Assembly (NCBI GenBank): GCA_036489025.1
Contig: DASXGN010000013.1
Span: forward strand, 62,001-126,000
From: Dryocola sp036489025
Lineage (GTDB): Bacteria; Pseudomonadota; Gammaproteobacteria; Enterobacterales; Enterobacteriaceae
Reading direction: 5' to 3'
DNA: 64,000 nt
Below are positions 54,773 to 63,998 of the stretch, in pieces. Under the pieces are notes generated by a model. It worked only from the letters and a program-made list of their open reading frames with translations. It made no database searches and was not told where the DNA came from. The translations under genes were made by a program, and so were the position numbers. Within the stretch, counting starts at the first letter, position 1. The number at the start of each line of letters is the position of its first letter.

Positions 54773-56099
54773 GGCGATATCTCCTGATGGCCTGCTCCAT
54801 TTCACGCAGCCGACGGCTAAACAGCGGCTTCGTTTGCCATTCCGTTTTTTCCGTTTTTCCCGCGCTCAGCTCGGCCCGGCGCAGATGCGCGTTCAGCCAC
54901 AGGGCAAAATCTTCCGCGACTAAATCCTGCCAGTCGTCTTTATCACGCTCGTGGAAAAAGACTTCATCTGTTTTTGCCCGCCAGGGATCGAGCCAGAGCT
55001 GCTGGTGAGGCTTCAGCGTACATTTTTCATCCTGCGTCCAGCCCTGCCAGTCCAGGCGCTGAATATTGGCGGCGATGCTGAACAAGATATCGATAATTTC
55101 GTCAATATAGCGGTCATGGGCGCGGCGAATCTGCTGGTTTTTATAATTGCCCGTTTTGATCAGCAGATCGGTAAGCCTGCGACGAACGGGCCGGGTGCTG
55201 CGCTCAAACGGCCCCTGGCCGAACAGCGTTTTCATTCCCAGCGGCGGATTGACCTGAGTTTCCCAGTGCGGAGCAGCGGCGGATAAAAGCCAGATTCGCC
55301 CGCCGCGCCCGCTGTTAAGCGCCGAAATATTCTGCGGTTTCGTACCGCCAAAGTTCATGACGGCCGTATTGGGGAAAAGGACCAGCGGCCGATCGTGCCA
55401 GCGTTTTTCGCGACGGGCTTTCCAGATTTCCTTCGCTTGTTCACCAAAACGAATCGCGACCAGACGCTGATGCAGCGCCTGGGCAAGCGAGGAGGAAAAT
55501 AGCGGGCTGATGAGATGATAATCCTCGCCCACCGGGAAATAGAGTTGTTTGGCGAGCTTGTGGGAAGCGGGTTCTTTGGTGGTTAATGCCCGACAAAATC
55601 CTTCCACCCACAGCGCCAGCTGCGCATCGTTTTCAGCCAGTTCCGCCAGCGGCGAACTGTCGCCCCGCTGCAAACAGGCGAGCAGCGAATCACCTTCGAC
55701 CTCCGTTTGCAGCAGCTTCGCGACGTCCAGCGCGGCCGCATTGCCCACGGCATCGGCCGCTGCTTTACTCAGCGTAGAGGTGGCAAGATAGCCGTCGTTT
55801 TCCGTGGTCCGGGTAAAAATACTGCTGCTCTTTGAATCACCGTGCGTGAACTTCGCCGCGTGGGTTACCAGGCTAATTTGCCCGGCGCGGCTGGCCGCAT
55901 CGCTTAGCCAGGCCCGAGTTTGATAGCGTAATTCCAGCTCCCTGCGCTGCTGTAAAAGCTCGCCCTCCAGCCGAGTGCGTTCACTTTCCGCCGCCGCAGC
56001 CAGGCGCTTAACCCTGTCTTTATCGATGGCATCAAGCTTCGCCTGCCTTCGCCCCGCAATGTATTCGACGATAAAATTCGTCAATCCTTTTTGTGACAT
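54765..56099 (-). CDS. cas8f: Cas8f (Csy1) large subunit
   Basis: A 444-residue protein with AAGGAG eight bases before the ATG. It starts MSQKGLTNFIVEYIAGRRQA with a long charged helix, and has FPVGEDYHLISPLFSSSLAQ, NFGGTKPQNISALNSGRGGR and LLSAAAPHWETQVNPP, all characteristic of Csy1. It recognises the PAM (CC in I-F) and helps recruit Cas2/3. Nine bases separate it from cas3. Confidence 0.95.
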   Translation of the reverse strand: MSQKGLTNFIVEYIAGRRQAKLDAIDKDRVKRLAAAAESERTRLEGELLQQRRELELRYQTRAWLSDAASRAGQISLVTHAAKFTHGDSKSSSIFTRTTENDGYLATSTLSKAAADAVGNAAALDVAKLLQTEVEGDSLLACLQRGDSSPLAELAENDAQLALWVEGFCRALTTKEPASHKLAKQLYFPVGEDYHLISPLFSSSLAQALHQRLVAIRFGEQAKEIWKARREKRWHDRPLVLFPNTAVMNFGGTKPQNISALNSGRGGRIWLLSAAAPHWETQVNPPLGMKTLFGQGPFERSTRPVRRRLTDLLIKTGNYKNQQIRRAHDRYIDEIIDILFSIAANIQRLDWQGWTQDEKCTLKPHQQLWLDPWRAKTDEVFFHERDKDDWQDLVAEDFALWLNAHLRRAELSAGKTEKTEWQTKPLFSRRLREMEQAIRRYRHD

Positions 56100-56108
56100 T
56101 TGTACTCC

Positions 56109-59100
56109 TTAAAGATCCCTGAAAATACCCAGCGCCGGATGCCAAAGCCAACCTTCGCCTTCCTCATCTTTTCTTAAATTGATTTCCCCAAACCGCTCGC
56201 TAATCAGGCCCAGCTCTTTGTCCTGCGCTTCCGCCAGCGCCAGCAGCACCTGAGCGTAATCCGTGTTTAGCCATGCCTTAACGCCGGATGCCATTTCGAG
56301 CGGAACAGGTTCTGAAAACAGATCCGATTCCTTCCACTCCGCCGGACCTTCATCGCGGAACATAAATTTTGGCTCGTCGAACTCATCCTCCATGCGAATG
56401 AAAAACTGGCTTTCCGCCTGCGACAGGCGAAACGGCGTGCGCCTTTGCAGCTCGCCGCTCCAGTTCACCGGTAGCCGCCACCAGTGCGCCGCCACCGGGT
56501 ACTTATCTTCCCGGCCCAGCAGCTCTTCGCGTAAACGCACGTGCTCCAGCGCGGCCAGGTTTTTAAACGGCACGCCGGATGTAAACTTGTCCTTCACGTC
56601 CAGAATGCGCGGCACGGCATTAATAAAGCGGTACTGCTCCACCACCAGCAGTTCGCTCAGATCGTGGCTGCACAGCGGGAAGCGCGAGGTTTCAAAGCCT
56701 GGCCTGCTGTAGGCGGGAGCTTTTCGCTGCATCCCCCGAACATTCGAATTTAGGATCAGCATGTTGGCCTGCGGCGGCACCTGCTGCCGATGGCGCTGAA
56801 TACGCCCGGCGAACTGGATAAGAGAACGCATGGAGCTGGGCTCAATAATTCCCCAGTCCGCATCCCAGTCGCGGCCAACTTCAATAACGGAGGTCGCCAG
56901 CACCACAAATAAATGATGTTGCGCGGGATGACTTTTTATCGCCTCAGCAATTTCAGGCTGCTGCCACAGCATCCGTTCATCGTGCCGGGTGAAGGCCGCA
57001 TCAAGCCGCTTTTCGATATGTGAACGCACCGCCAGAGGATGCTGGCTGTGATAAACGCAGTAGTGAAAGCAGTAGCCCGCCGGAGAAGGGATTTGCATCA
57101 GCGCCTGAGCCGTAGCCACCAGCGGATTGATATTGGCCATTCTCACCAGCCCAAGCGAAACGGTTTTGCCGCTGTCATGCTGTTGATGGTGGGCCGGATG
57201 CAGCCTGAGCATTTCCTCATGGAGGACTTCGGCCACTGCCTTAATCACAGCATCGGCACGGGTTGATGCCGGCTCAACTTTTACCAGCTCCGCCTGGCGC
57301 AGAACGGGCTTTAGCGGCAGCCGTTTTGCGCGCCGCTGGGCAAACTCGCAGTGGGCACGATAAAAATCGCCGGGAGCGGCGAACGACTGGCTGCACGATT
57401 CATCCTCATCAAACCAGGCGCAGCAAACGTTCAGCGGCTGCCCCGGTTCTCCGCAGGCCTGCTGGTAAGCATTGCGCCCCGTACAGTAGGCGGAGAACAA
57501 AGCCTGAACCAGCGCGGGCGGCAGCGTGGCGGATGAGAGGAGTATGCGTCCGCCGAGCATCCCCGCCCAGTTCACCAGGCGGCACAGCGCGTGCTGATCG
57601 GCAAGGTCGAAATCATCCGGCTCGTCCAGCACCAGATCGCTGGTCAGCAGGCGCAGCATAGGCGCAATCTGCTTGCCGCCGCGCACGCCTTCGGTGGCGG
57701 GCATTAAATGATCGAGGGTGGCAACCAGCACCGGGGCGTTGACCAGCCTGCTGAGCTTGCTGTCGCGGTCAAACATCTGGCGAAGCGGTCCCTGGCTGAC
57801 CACACCATCGTAATGTACGTACTGATGCTGCTCAAAAAGGGCTTCCGCTGAGGCACTGCTGAGGTCGGACTCCGGGCTTTTAGACAGTTCTTTAACGGCT
57901 GAGGAACCGACCAGTACCGCCAGATCGTCCTCACCCAGCCCCAGACGGCTGCGCAGCGCTTCGCCGGTTTGCAAGGTCAGCGTGCGTAAACCAAGCGCCA
58001 CGCTAAACCGGCAGCCCTCTTCCTCCTGCGACAAAGCGTACATAATGCGCGCATTGGCAAAGGTTTTGCCGCAGCCGGTTGATGCCATATTGATGCCAAA
58101 AAAGCCCTGTTTTCGGGAAGCGCCGCGCAGACTTTCTGCCACATCCCAGGCGCGATTCTGCCAGCGGTAGCGTTCATCCTTCGCCCGCTCTCTGAACCCC
58201 TTATGCCGGGTGATAGCCGGTAAATGGCGGCGTAAGGCAGGTAGCGAGCGACCGGACAACAAAGCGTGATGCGCTACACCTGCGTTATGCTCATCCAGCT
58301 TCTGCTTAAGTTTGCCGGTCTGGCGATCGGTGTTCGCCCAAGCCTGAAAATCTGCATCCTGCCGGGCCAAAACGGGCGGCAGCGAGGAGTAATAATGATC
58401 CGCCAGCATCAAAGACAAACGAGCAAGATGCACCGTGAAGCTTTGCGTCAAAGAACCAAACTCATGGAGCGACACGGCATGAGCGGCGCGCTTTGCCAGC
58501 TGCCGGGCTTTCTCCTGCCAGCTGCGGCTGCGCAGCGGCGTGCCCGCCTCAAAACGCCAGACCTTTTGAAAATCCTTCTCGTCCCAGTCCTGCTTCACGT
58601 GATTCTGCGCGTTCCAGTCAGCGTTAAGCTGGCCGGTAAGCCAGTTTCCATCGGGCCGCAGGGCTGGCGTCGCATTATCACCGAGATACTGCGGCAAACG
58701 GTGGTGCGATAAAATCAGCCACGCAACTGCCTGCGCCAGCGGCGGCAAATCAGTAAAAGGACTGTCGTGGCTGTGTTCATTATCTTTACGCAGGCGGCTC
58801 AACAGCGGCGCTTCGTCTTTGGCGCTCACTTCGCCCAGCAGTGACAGCCATTGCTTATCGCTTTGCTCCCCGACAAAGGCCTGAAACAGGCGAACCGAGA
58901 TCCATTCATGGCGAAAGGGCTGAAAACGCTTTGTGCTTTTGCCGCGCAGCCCGGCCTGAAACAGCGATCCGGCTTTGCCAAAATCGTGGAAAAGCCCGGC
59001 GATGGCGGCCAGCAAAGCGATACTTTCCGCGCTGCGCCACTGCGATTCATGCTGGCTGCGTAAAATATCGCGTGAAGTCCGGTTGGTCGGCACCGCGCCG

Positions 59101-59354
59101 GTAGCGCTGAATCGCCGGACATTGCCAACTATCCATAACAAATCCGTTTGCCCGCTCTTTTTAATCCAGTGGCAGGCCACCGCCGTATTGCGACGAGCCG
59201 TTTTACGCAGCAGGCGGCGGAGCGTTTCAAGGCCTTCCAGAGTGATAGCCGTTTGCCAGCCCGCGTCGCCAGTTCGCTCGGCAAACTGATCCAGAATCTG
59301 GCAGCTTTGCTCCCTGGCTTTTTTGCTGCACTGCGAGATAAGCAGAATATTCAT
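56109..59354 (-). CDS. cas3f: Cas2/3 fusion: adaptation subunit plus HD nuclease-helicase
   Basis: A 1081-residue protein. Residues 1-95 are a Cas2 domain (MNILLISQCSKKAREQSCQI), fused only in type I-F. The HD nuclease shows AIAGLFHDFGKAGSLFQ near residue 120 and LSHHRLP. The SF2 helicase has Walker A ASTGCGKTFANAR, DEAD-like VLDEPDDFD, SSATLPP and motif VI SLIQFAGRIQRHRQ. It degrades DNA marked by the Csy complex and joins Cas1 for spacer capture. Its start overlaps the cas1 stop (ATGA). All key motifs are intact. Confidence 0.95.
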   Translation of the reverse strand: MNILLISQCSKKAREQSCQILDQFAERTGDAGWQTAITLEGLETLRRLLRKTARRNTAVACHWIKKSGQTDLLWIVGNVRRFSATGAVPTNRTSRDILRSQHESQWRSAESIALLAAIAGLFHDFGKAGSLFQAGLRGKSTKRFQPFRHEWISVRLFQAFVGEQSDKQWLSLLGEVSAKDEAPLLSRLRKDNEHSHDSPFTDLPPLAQAVAWLILSHHRLPQYLGDNATPALRPDGNWLTGQLNADWNAQNHVKQDWDEKDFQKVWRFEAGTPLRSRSWQEKARQLAKRAAHAVSLHEFGSLTQSFTVHLARLSLMLADHYYSSLPPVLARQDADFQAWANTDRQTGKLKQKLDEHNAGVAHHALLSGRSLPALRRHLPAITRHKGFRERAKDERYRWQNRAWDVAESLRGASRKQGFFGINMASTGCGKTFANARIMYALSQEEEGCRFSVALGLRTLTLQTGEALRSRLGLGEDDLAVLVGSSAVKELSKSPESDLSSASAEALFEQHQYVHYDGVVSQGPLRQMFDRDSKLSRLVNAPVLVATLDHLMPATEGVRGGKQIAPMLRLLTSDLVLDEPDDFDLADQHALCRLVNWAGMLGGRILLSSATLPPALVQALFSAYCTGRNAYQQACGEPGQPLNVCCAWFDEDESCSQSFAAPGDFYRAHCEFAQRRAKRLPLKPVLRQAELVKVEPASTRADAVIKAVAEVLHEEMLRLHPAHHQQHDSGKTVSLGLVRMANINPLVATAQALMQIPSPAGYCFHYCVYHSQHPLAVRSHIEKRLDAAFTRHDERMLWQQPEIAEAIKSHPAQHHLFVVLATSVIEVGRDWDADWGIIEPSSMRSLIQFAGRIQRHRQQVPPQANMLILNSNVRGMQRKAPAYSRPGFETSRFPLCSHDLSELLVVEQYRFINAVPRILDVKDKFTSGVPFKNLAALEHVRLREELLGREDKYPVAAHWWRLPVNWSGELQRRTPFRLSQAESQFFIRMEDEFDEPKFMFRDEGPAEWKESDLFSEPVPLEMASGVKAWLNTDYAQVLLALAEAQDKELGLISERFGEINLRKDEEGEGWLWHPALGIFRDL

Positions 59355-60322
59355 GCCTGCTGCACCCCAAATTTTGCAGAAGTTTCTTGCAGCGAGGTGA
59401 TTAACAAATCCAGCGCCTCAGAGCGTTGAAAGCCGGTAATACAGCGCTGGCGAAAAGCCTGTTCGTCCTCGCCCTCCATTGCGGCAATAAAGGCCTGCGG
59501 CAAAATCAGCGCGTCTTTAATGAGATCGGCGAGATCAAAGACCAACCCGCCGCGACGCGTTTTGCCATGCAGCACGGCCAGGCCCTGCGGAATCCCCGTG
59601 ACCCACGTCGCCACGGCGGCCAGGCCATAGGCCAGATAGTTACCATGATCGAGAAAACGATTGGCGGTATCCGCCCCGCCGCCGCGCTTAGCTCGGGTGA
59701 AATCGCCGTATTGCACCGCCTGGCCGGCTAATTTATAGAGCGTTTTAGTTAGTTGAGCTTCCTGAAGCATCAGCTCATTTTGCGAGGCAGCAGCGGCAAT
59801 GCCTTCACGAAAGCGGGAAAGTTTCTCGACGAGCTGGGTGGAGGTGAGCTGGAAGCGATTTTCGCGCTGCATACGGGAGTTGAGCCAGTGACGCTCTATT
59901 TGTTCAATGCGGATAAGCTGAAAGTGCTTCGCTGCGGCGAGTCTTTTTCCATCATCGAACCAAAATGACACCCAGTTCTGTAGATATTCGGTAGGACGAT
60001 ATTCACTCTGCGGCGTGAGCCAGGAAACATCAATATCCACTTCATTCCCGGCATATAAAGGCGTGCCCCCGCCGCCGCAAAAACCGACCAGCACCCCGGC
60101 GCGAGCAAATTCACGCATCGCCGCCTGAGTCACTGACGTACCGGTGCCCAGCATAACAACCGTGGTATTCGCTATCGGGATATTCCAGTACAGCGACTCT
60201 TTGCCTTCATCAGTGACATATTCCACCCGCCCCCCATTCACCAGCACGCGGCAGTATTGCAGGTAATAGATATTGGCTCGTTTGGAATGAAGGATGGTTT
60301 TTAAATCGGAGGGCATAAGCAT
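59351..60322 (-). CDS. cas1: Cas1f integrase
   Basis: About 323 residues from ATG 60322; a TTG at 60340 and an ATG at 60316 are alternatives. The sequence SDLKTILHSKRANIYYLQYC is the hallmark of I-F Cas1. Later motifs FCGGGGTPLY, RFLDHGNYLAYGL and LVFDLADLIKDALILP hold the metal-binding His and Asp. It integrates spacers at the leader end together with the Cas2 domain of Cas3. It is the first gene of the cas operon; its promoter lies between here and the end of array 3. Confidence 0.95.
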   Translation of the reverse strand: MLMPSDLKTILHSKRANIYYLQYCRVLVNGGRVEYVTDEGKESLYWNIPIANTTVVMLGTGTSVTQAAMREFARAGVLVGFCGGGGTPLYAGNEVDIDVSWLTPQSEYRPTEYLQNWVSFWFDDGKRLAAAKHFQLIRIEQIERHWLNSRMQRENRFQLTSTQLVEKLSRFREGIAAAASQNELMLQEAQLTKTLYKLAGQAVQYGDFTRAKRGGGADTANRFLDHGNYLAYGLAAVATWVTGIPQGLAVLHGKTRRGGLVFDLADLIKDALILPQAFIAAMEGEDEQAFRQRCITGFQRSEALDLLITSLQETSAKFGVQQA

Positions 60323-60461
60323 GATATTTGCGTCCTGCAAAATTTACTGATTGAAACAAGTATCCCCTCGGTCACCCTTTTTGTTGTCTGATTAATTTTT
60401 ATTTGTGAGCACATACACATATTTAGATGTCTGTCCGACAAGCAAGCTGGTCAGCGGGCAA

Positions 60462-61629
60462 AACGTGAGCTGCCTGAACGGCAGTGAAGTTGACCAGCAG
60501 GTCGCCGTTATGGCTATGCGCTTTCTAAGCTGCCTGTTCGGCAGTGAACGCCCGGAGAGGCATCAGGGGACATTTTATCTTTTTCTAAGCTGCCTGTTCG
60601 GCAGTGAACAGCCATGCATCAGCTGTGGACGCTATCACGAATTTCTAAGCTGCCTGTTCGGCAGTGAACACGCCAGCGCTGTTGGAACGAATGATCTCCA
60701 TTTTCTAAGCTGCCTGTTCGGCAGTGAACGCTCTTGCTGTAGTGCGGGGATGGCTCCGGTATTTCTAAGCTGCCTGTTCGGCAGTGAACGTTGTTGTCAC
60801 GCGTGACGGCGCGGCCCGCGTTTTCTAAGCTGCCTGTTCGGCAGTGAACTTTGTGGGCCAGCATAGCCGCCCGGTATATCGTTTCTAAGCTGCCTGTTCG
60901 GCAGTGAACCTCAGCCAGTGGATTGTAAGCCTGTTGCAAAATTTCTAAGCTGCCTGTTCGGCAGTGAACGATGGCCTGCTGACACGTAGCGTATTCAATC
61001 ATTTCTAAGCTGCCTGTTCGGCAGTGAACATTGAGGGTGACGTTCATGGTGCGCGCGATGCTTTCTAAGCTGCCTGTTCGGCAGTGAACTTATCGTTCCG
61101 CTGGCGCTGTCTTTTCTGTTGTTTCTAAGCTGCCTGTTCGGCAGTGAACAAAACGATAACGGCGGCATGTACGCCCGTACTTTTCTAAGCTGCCTGTTCG
61201 GCAGTGAACTCGGTTGTGTGGAGCTGCTGGAACGCCAGGACTTTCTAAGCTGCCTGTTCGGCAGTGAACCGCCACATCGTCGAAAACCCGAAACTCGACC
61301 ATTTCTAAGCTGCCTGTTCGGCAGTGAACCCATCAATATGGTTGTTGCAGATTTACCGCTGTTTCTAAGCTGCCTGTTCGGCAGTGAACATGAATATATT
61401 AACATCGGTGTAAGCATGCCCTTTCTAAGCTGCCTGTTCGGCAGTGAACCCGATAGACCTACTGCAGCGCATCGCTGAGCTTTTCTAAGCTGCCTGTTCG
61501 GCAGTGAACGAATAACATTACCCATCTTCGAGTGATCTCCTTTTCTAAGCTGCCTGTTCGGCAGTGAACATGAGCCGCTACTTAATGCCGGGCTACTGGG
61601 CTTTCTAAGCTGCCTGTTCGGCAGTGAAC
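60462..61629 (-). CRISPR. CRISPR array 3, type I-F variant repeat, 20 repeats / 19 spacers
   Basis: Nineteen identical 28-base repeats start at 60522 and every 60 bases to 61602. A degenerate twentieth copy lies at 60462-60489 on the cas1 side; all spacers are 32 bases. The repeat differs from arrays 1 and 2 by one base in the hairpin loop (GAACA instead of GTACA in transcript orientation), leaving the Cas6f stem unchanged. The degenerate terminal copy has yet another loop (GTTCA). The leader is on the right, so the array is read toward cas1 on the minus strand. Confidence 0.97.
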
Positions 61630-61762
61630 AGGAAAGATACGCCGATAACCTTTTGATTAACAGTGGTTAAAGCTCATTTTTCTTCTTCATACCCTATTTT
61701 TTGCGCCATTTAATAAATCATTAAATATCAATAAATTAAAATTATTGCCAAAAATAGGGTCT
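61630..61762 (-). promoter_or_regulatory. leader of CRISPR array 3
   Basis: An AT-rich leader that lacks the AGAAGTCTTACATGCATAAC start of the other two leaders. It retains a related element, CAAAAATAGGGTCT (about 61749-61762), comparable to CAAAAATTAGGGTTCT there. Confidence 0.75.
61726..61738. promoter_or_regulatory. IHF-consensus site in the array 3 leader
   Basis: TATCAATAAATTA fits WATCAANNNNTTR fully and again lies 97 bases from the first repeat, the same distance as in the other two leaders. Confidence 0.65.
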
Positions 61763-62344
61763 GGAGGATGGCATGGTGATTCTGCAACTTTTGCATTAAC
61801 CGAAAATATTTCGCGAGGCGTTTTCCTGATTTCAGAAGGGGCAATTGTGCTGCTTTGGCGGGCGAAATATGATGTACCCGCACCTGAAAATCAGGTGTCA
61901 GGATTGGCATCCTGCTACTCAAATGATTGTGCTGGAGGCATTTTGCTTTTCATGTGCGGCTGCATTGCTTAACCAGCTCTGGAAGGCTGAGATGTACTTT
62001 GCCTTCAATGGTTAAAGGTAAATGATTAAATGTTAATGGTGGCTCAGATAGAGGATCCGTTGAGGCTCACCGCTCAACATTTGAGCGGGTACGCCAACTC
62101 TGAGGAGGCAACCTCCACGAAACTGGCGATTCGGATGACTGTGCTTTTCACGATCAAATAAAAGCTTTAACCCTGCAAAACTCTAGCGTTTCCCATAAAT
62201 CGGCCCCGACTGCTTCGATGTTGTTTCCGGCTATGGGCCGCCCCCCGGAGTGCTGTTTGATTTAACGGGTTTATGGCCTTCGATCTTCGCGCCCCGCGTT
62301 TAGCTCGCGGGCGGATCCTGCGTTAACCGGCTGGCTTTGCCGGA
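61763..62344. other. long intergenic region with paired hairpins, no gene recognised
   Basis: No credible ORF was found. CGCTCAA (62071-62077) pairs with TTGAGCG (62081-62087), and GGAGG (62104-62108) with CCTCC (62112-62116). Two tight hairpins 17 bases apart could be part of a small RNA or an old leader. The rest looks like eroded sequence between the CRISPR locus and the LysR gene. Confidence 0.3.
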
Positions 62345-62358
62345 CTAAATAAATCGCT

Positions 62359-62384
62359 GGCGGATAGCGCTTCGTTTATCCGCC
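62359..62384 (-). terminator. weak terminator after the LysR gene
   Basis: GGCGGATA (62359-62366) pairs with TATCCGCC (62377-62384) just downstream of the LysR stop on the minus strand. It is followed by a moderately T-rich AGCGATTTATTTAG. Confidence 0.5.
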
Positions 62385-62390
62385 GTGAAA

Positions 62391-63311
62391 TTATCCTTTT
62401 TGCACGTTAGGAAGCGCCGGACCTTTAAACCGCAGCGCATCCACAAATAAAGAAAATGCGGTCGTATGCTGCTTACGGCTTGGGTAATAAAGGTAATAGC
62501 CAGGGAAAGGCTCGCACCATTCGGTGAGTATCCGCACCAGGCTGCCGTGGGCAATATCCTCAGCCACGCTGTCTTCCGGGACCATCGCCAGCCCAAGGCC
62601 CAGTTTTGCGGCGTCAATGCGCTGGTGAAGGCTGTTGAACGTAAGCTGCCCGTCGACCCGGACGCGTATTTCCCGCCCTTCTTTTTCGAATTCCCAGGCA
62701 TAAAGGCCGCCCAGAGTGGGCAGACGCATATTGATGCAGCGATGGCGCTGTAAATCCTGCGGCGTGTGAGGCGTACCGTACCGAGCCAGATACCCAGGCG
62801 ACCCCACAACCGCCATGCTGAAATCCGGCCCGATGCGCACGGCAATCATATCTTTCGCCACCTGCTCGCCCAGGCGTACGCCCGCGTCATATCTGCCGCT
62901 GACGATATCGGTCAGCGCGTTGTCCACGGTCACTTCTACATTAATATCGGGATAGTCCACCAGAAACGTTTTCAGCACCGGCCACAGCACGGATTCCATG
63001 CCGTGCTCGGCGGCGTTGATACGTATATTGCCTGCCGGGCGTTCCCGCATTTCGCTCAGGGCTTCCAGCTCGCTTTCAATATCGGCAAAACGCGGGGCAA
63101 GGCTGCTCAGCAGCTTTGCCCCAACTTCAGTTGGCGCAACGCTGCGCGTAGTTCGGGTCAGCAGGCGCAGCCCAAGACGCTCCTCCAGACCGCGAATCGC
63201 GTGGCTCAGCGCCGATTGCGACACGCCAAGCTTCGCCGCCGCTCGGGTAAAGCTCCCTTCCCGGGCAACCTCTAAAAATGAAATCAGATCGTTAAAGTTC
63301 TCTTTGAGCAT
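62391..63311 (-). CDS. LysR-family transcriptional regulator
   Basis: About 306 residues from ATG 63311 (a longer frame to 63359 adds a basic leader). The helix-turn-helix FLEVAREGSFTRAAAKLGVS, then QSALSHAIRGLEERLGLRLL, is followed by RTTRSVAPTEVG and a full effector domain (NIRINAAEHGMESVLWPVLK; YDAGVRLGEQVAKDMIAVRI; LGLAMVPED). It is divergent from a cupin gene with a 279-base gap that should hold a shared operator. Confidence 0.88.
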   Translation of the reverse strand: MLKENFNDLISFLEVAREGSFTRAAAKLGVSQSALSHAIRGLEERLGLRLLTRTTRSVAPTEVGAKLLSSLAPRFADIESELEALSEMRERPAGNIRINAAEHGMESVLWPVLKTFLVDYPDINVEVTVDNALTDIVSGRYDAGVRLGEQVAKDMIAVRIGPDFSMAVVGSPGYLARYGTPHTPQDLQRHRCINMRLPTLGGLYAWEFEKEGREIRVRVDGQLTFNSLHQRIDAAKLGLGLAMVPEDSVAEDIAHGSLVRILTEWCEPFPGYYLYYPSRKQHTTAFSLFVDALRFKGPALPNVQKG

Positions 63312-63590
63312 GCTGCATCGCCGCCGGTGGGTTCGAGGGAGGCGCCAGTATAGCGCCATTCATGAGCTTAGCTCATAGCTCCTTGCGTATTTAACGGGCT
63401 AATGGGCGTGCGCTTTTGCGGGTAGAGTTTGCTTCACCAGAAACAGTGACGATGGGCAACCGGGTGCATTTCCCCTGCCGCGGAACTTGTTTCCTATACT
63501 TCAGTCTGGCGACGCCACGATTTGCTGGCCGTACCAGCCGTGAAGTTGTCCTTATTAACCCCGGCAGCGTATGCCGAAGCGGAGGAAAAA

Positions 63591-63998
63591 GTGGAAGAGA
63601 AACTGAAAATTATCCAGGCGGGCTCGCAGCCTTCCCAGAGCGGTCCTGAAAGCTATTTCACCGGCAAAGTGCGTATCGACTCACCTTTCCAGGCCCCGGC
63701 TCCGGCTCGGGTCGGCGGCGCGGCCGTCACGTTTGAACCGGGCGCACGCACGGCGTGGCATACCCACCCGCTTGGTCAGACGCTGGTTGTCACCCAGGGC
63801 CGCGGCTGGCTTCAGGAGTGGGGCGGCGAAATACGGGAAATTCATCAGGGCGATATCGTATGGATCCCTGAAGGCGTGAAGCACTGGCACGGTGCGACGC
63901 CCGATAATGCCATGACCCATATCGCCATTGCCGAATCTCTCAACGGCAGCCCGGTCGAATGGCTGGAGCATGTCAGCGACGACCAGTACAAAAAGTAG
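63591..63998 (+). CDS. cupin-domain protein, (R)-mandelonitrile lyase-like
   Basis: About 135 residues from GTG 63591, which has a strong GGAGG six bases upstream. An upstream in-frame TTG at 63522 would add a signal-like MLAVPAVKLSLLTPAAYA, so export cannot be ruled out. The single cupin barrel has motif 1 PGARTAWHTHPLGQTLVVTQ (metal-binding His pair) and motif 2 GDIVWIPEGVKHWHGATPDN. Its wording matches small cupins annotated as mandelonitrile lyase-like or carboxymuconolactone-associated. Probable target of the divergent LysR regulator. The substrate is unknown. Confidence 0.75.
   Translation: MEEKLKIIQAGSQPSQSGPESYFTGKVRIDSPFQAPAPARVGGAAVTFEPGARTAWHTHPLGQTLVVTQGRGWLQEWGGEIREIHQGDIVWIPEGVKHWHGATPDNAMTHIAIAESLNGSPVEWLEHVSDDQYKK

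Noticed and set aside
60405..61525. Long open frames on both strands across CRISPR array 3 with repeated RTGSLE, PNRQLRN or SCLFGSE units
   Set aside because: They are translations of the 60-base repeat-spacer period, which keeps frame; they are not repeat proteins. The same applies to frames in arrays 1 and 2.
50774..61629. Possibility that the locus is a Tn7-like CRISPR-associated transposon (I-F3)
   Set aside because: cas1 and cas2/3 are present, cas8f and cas5f are separate genes, and no tnsA, tnsB, tnsC or tniQ is visible. It is a regular I-F1 defence system.
61745..61972. A 75-codon frame beginning in the array 3 leader
   Set aside because: No ribosome site, starts inside the IHF/leader region and shows no family features; treated as chance.
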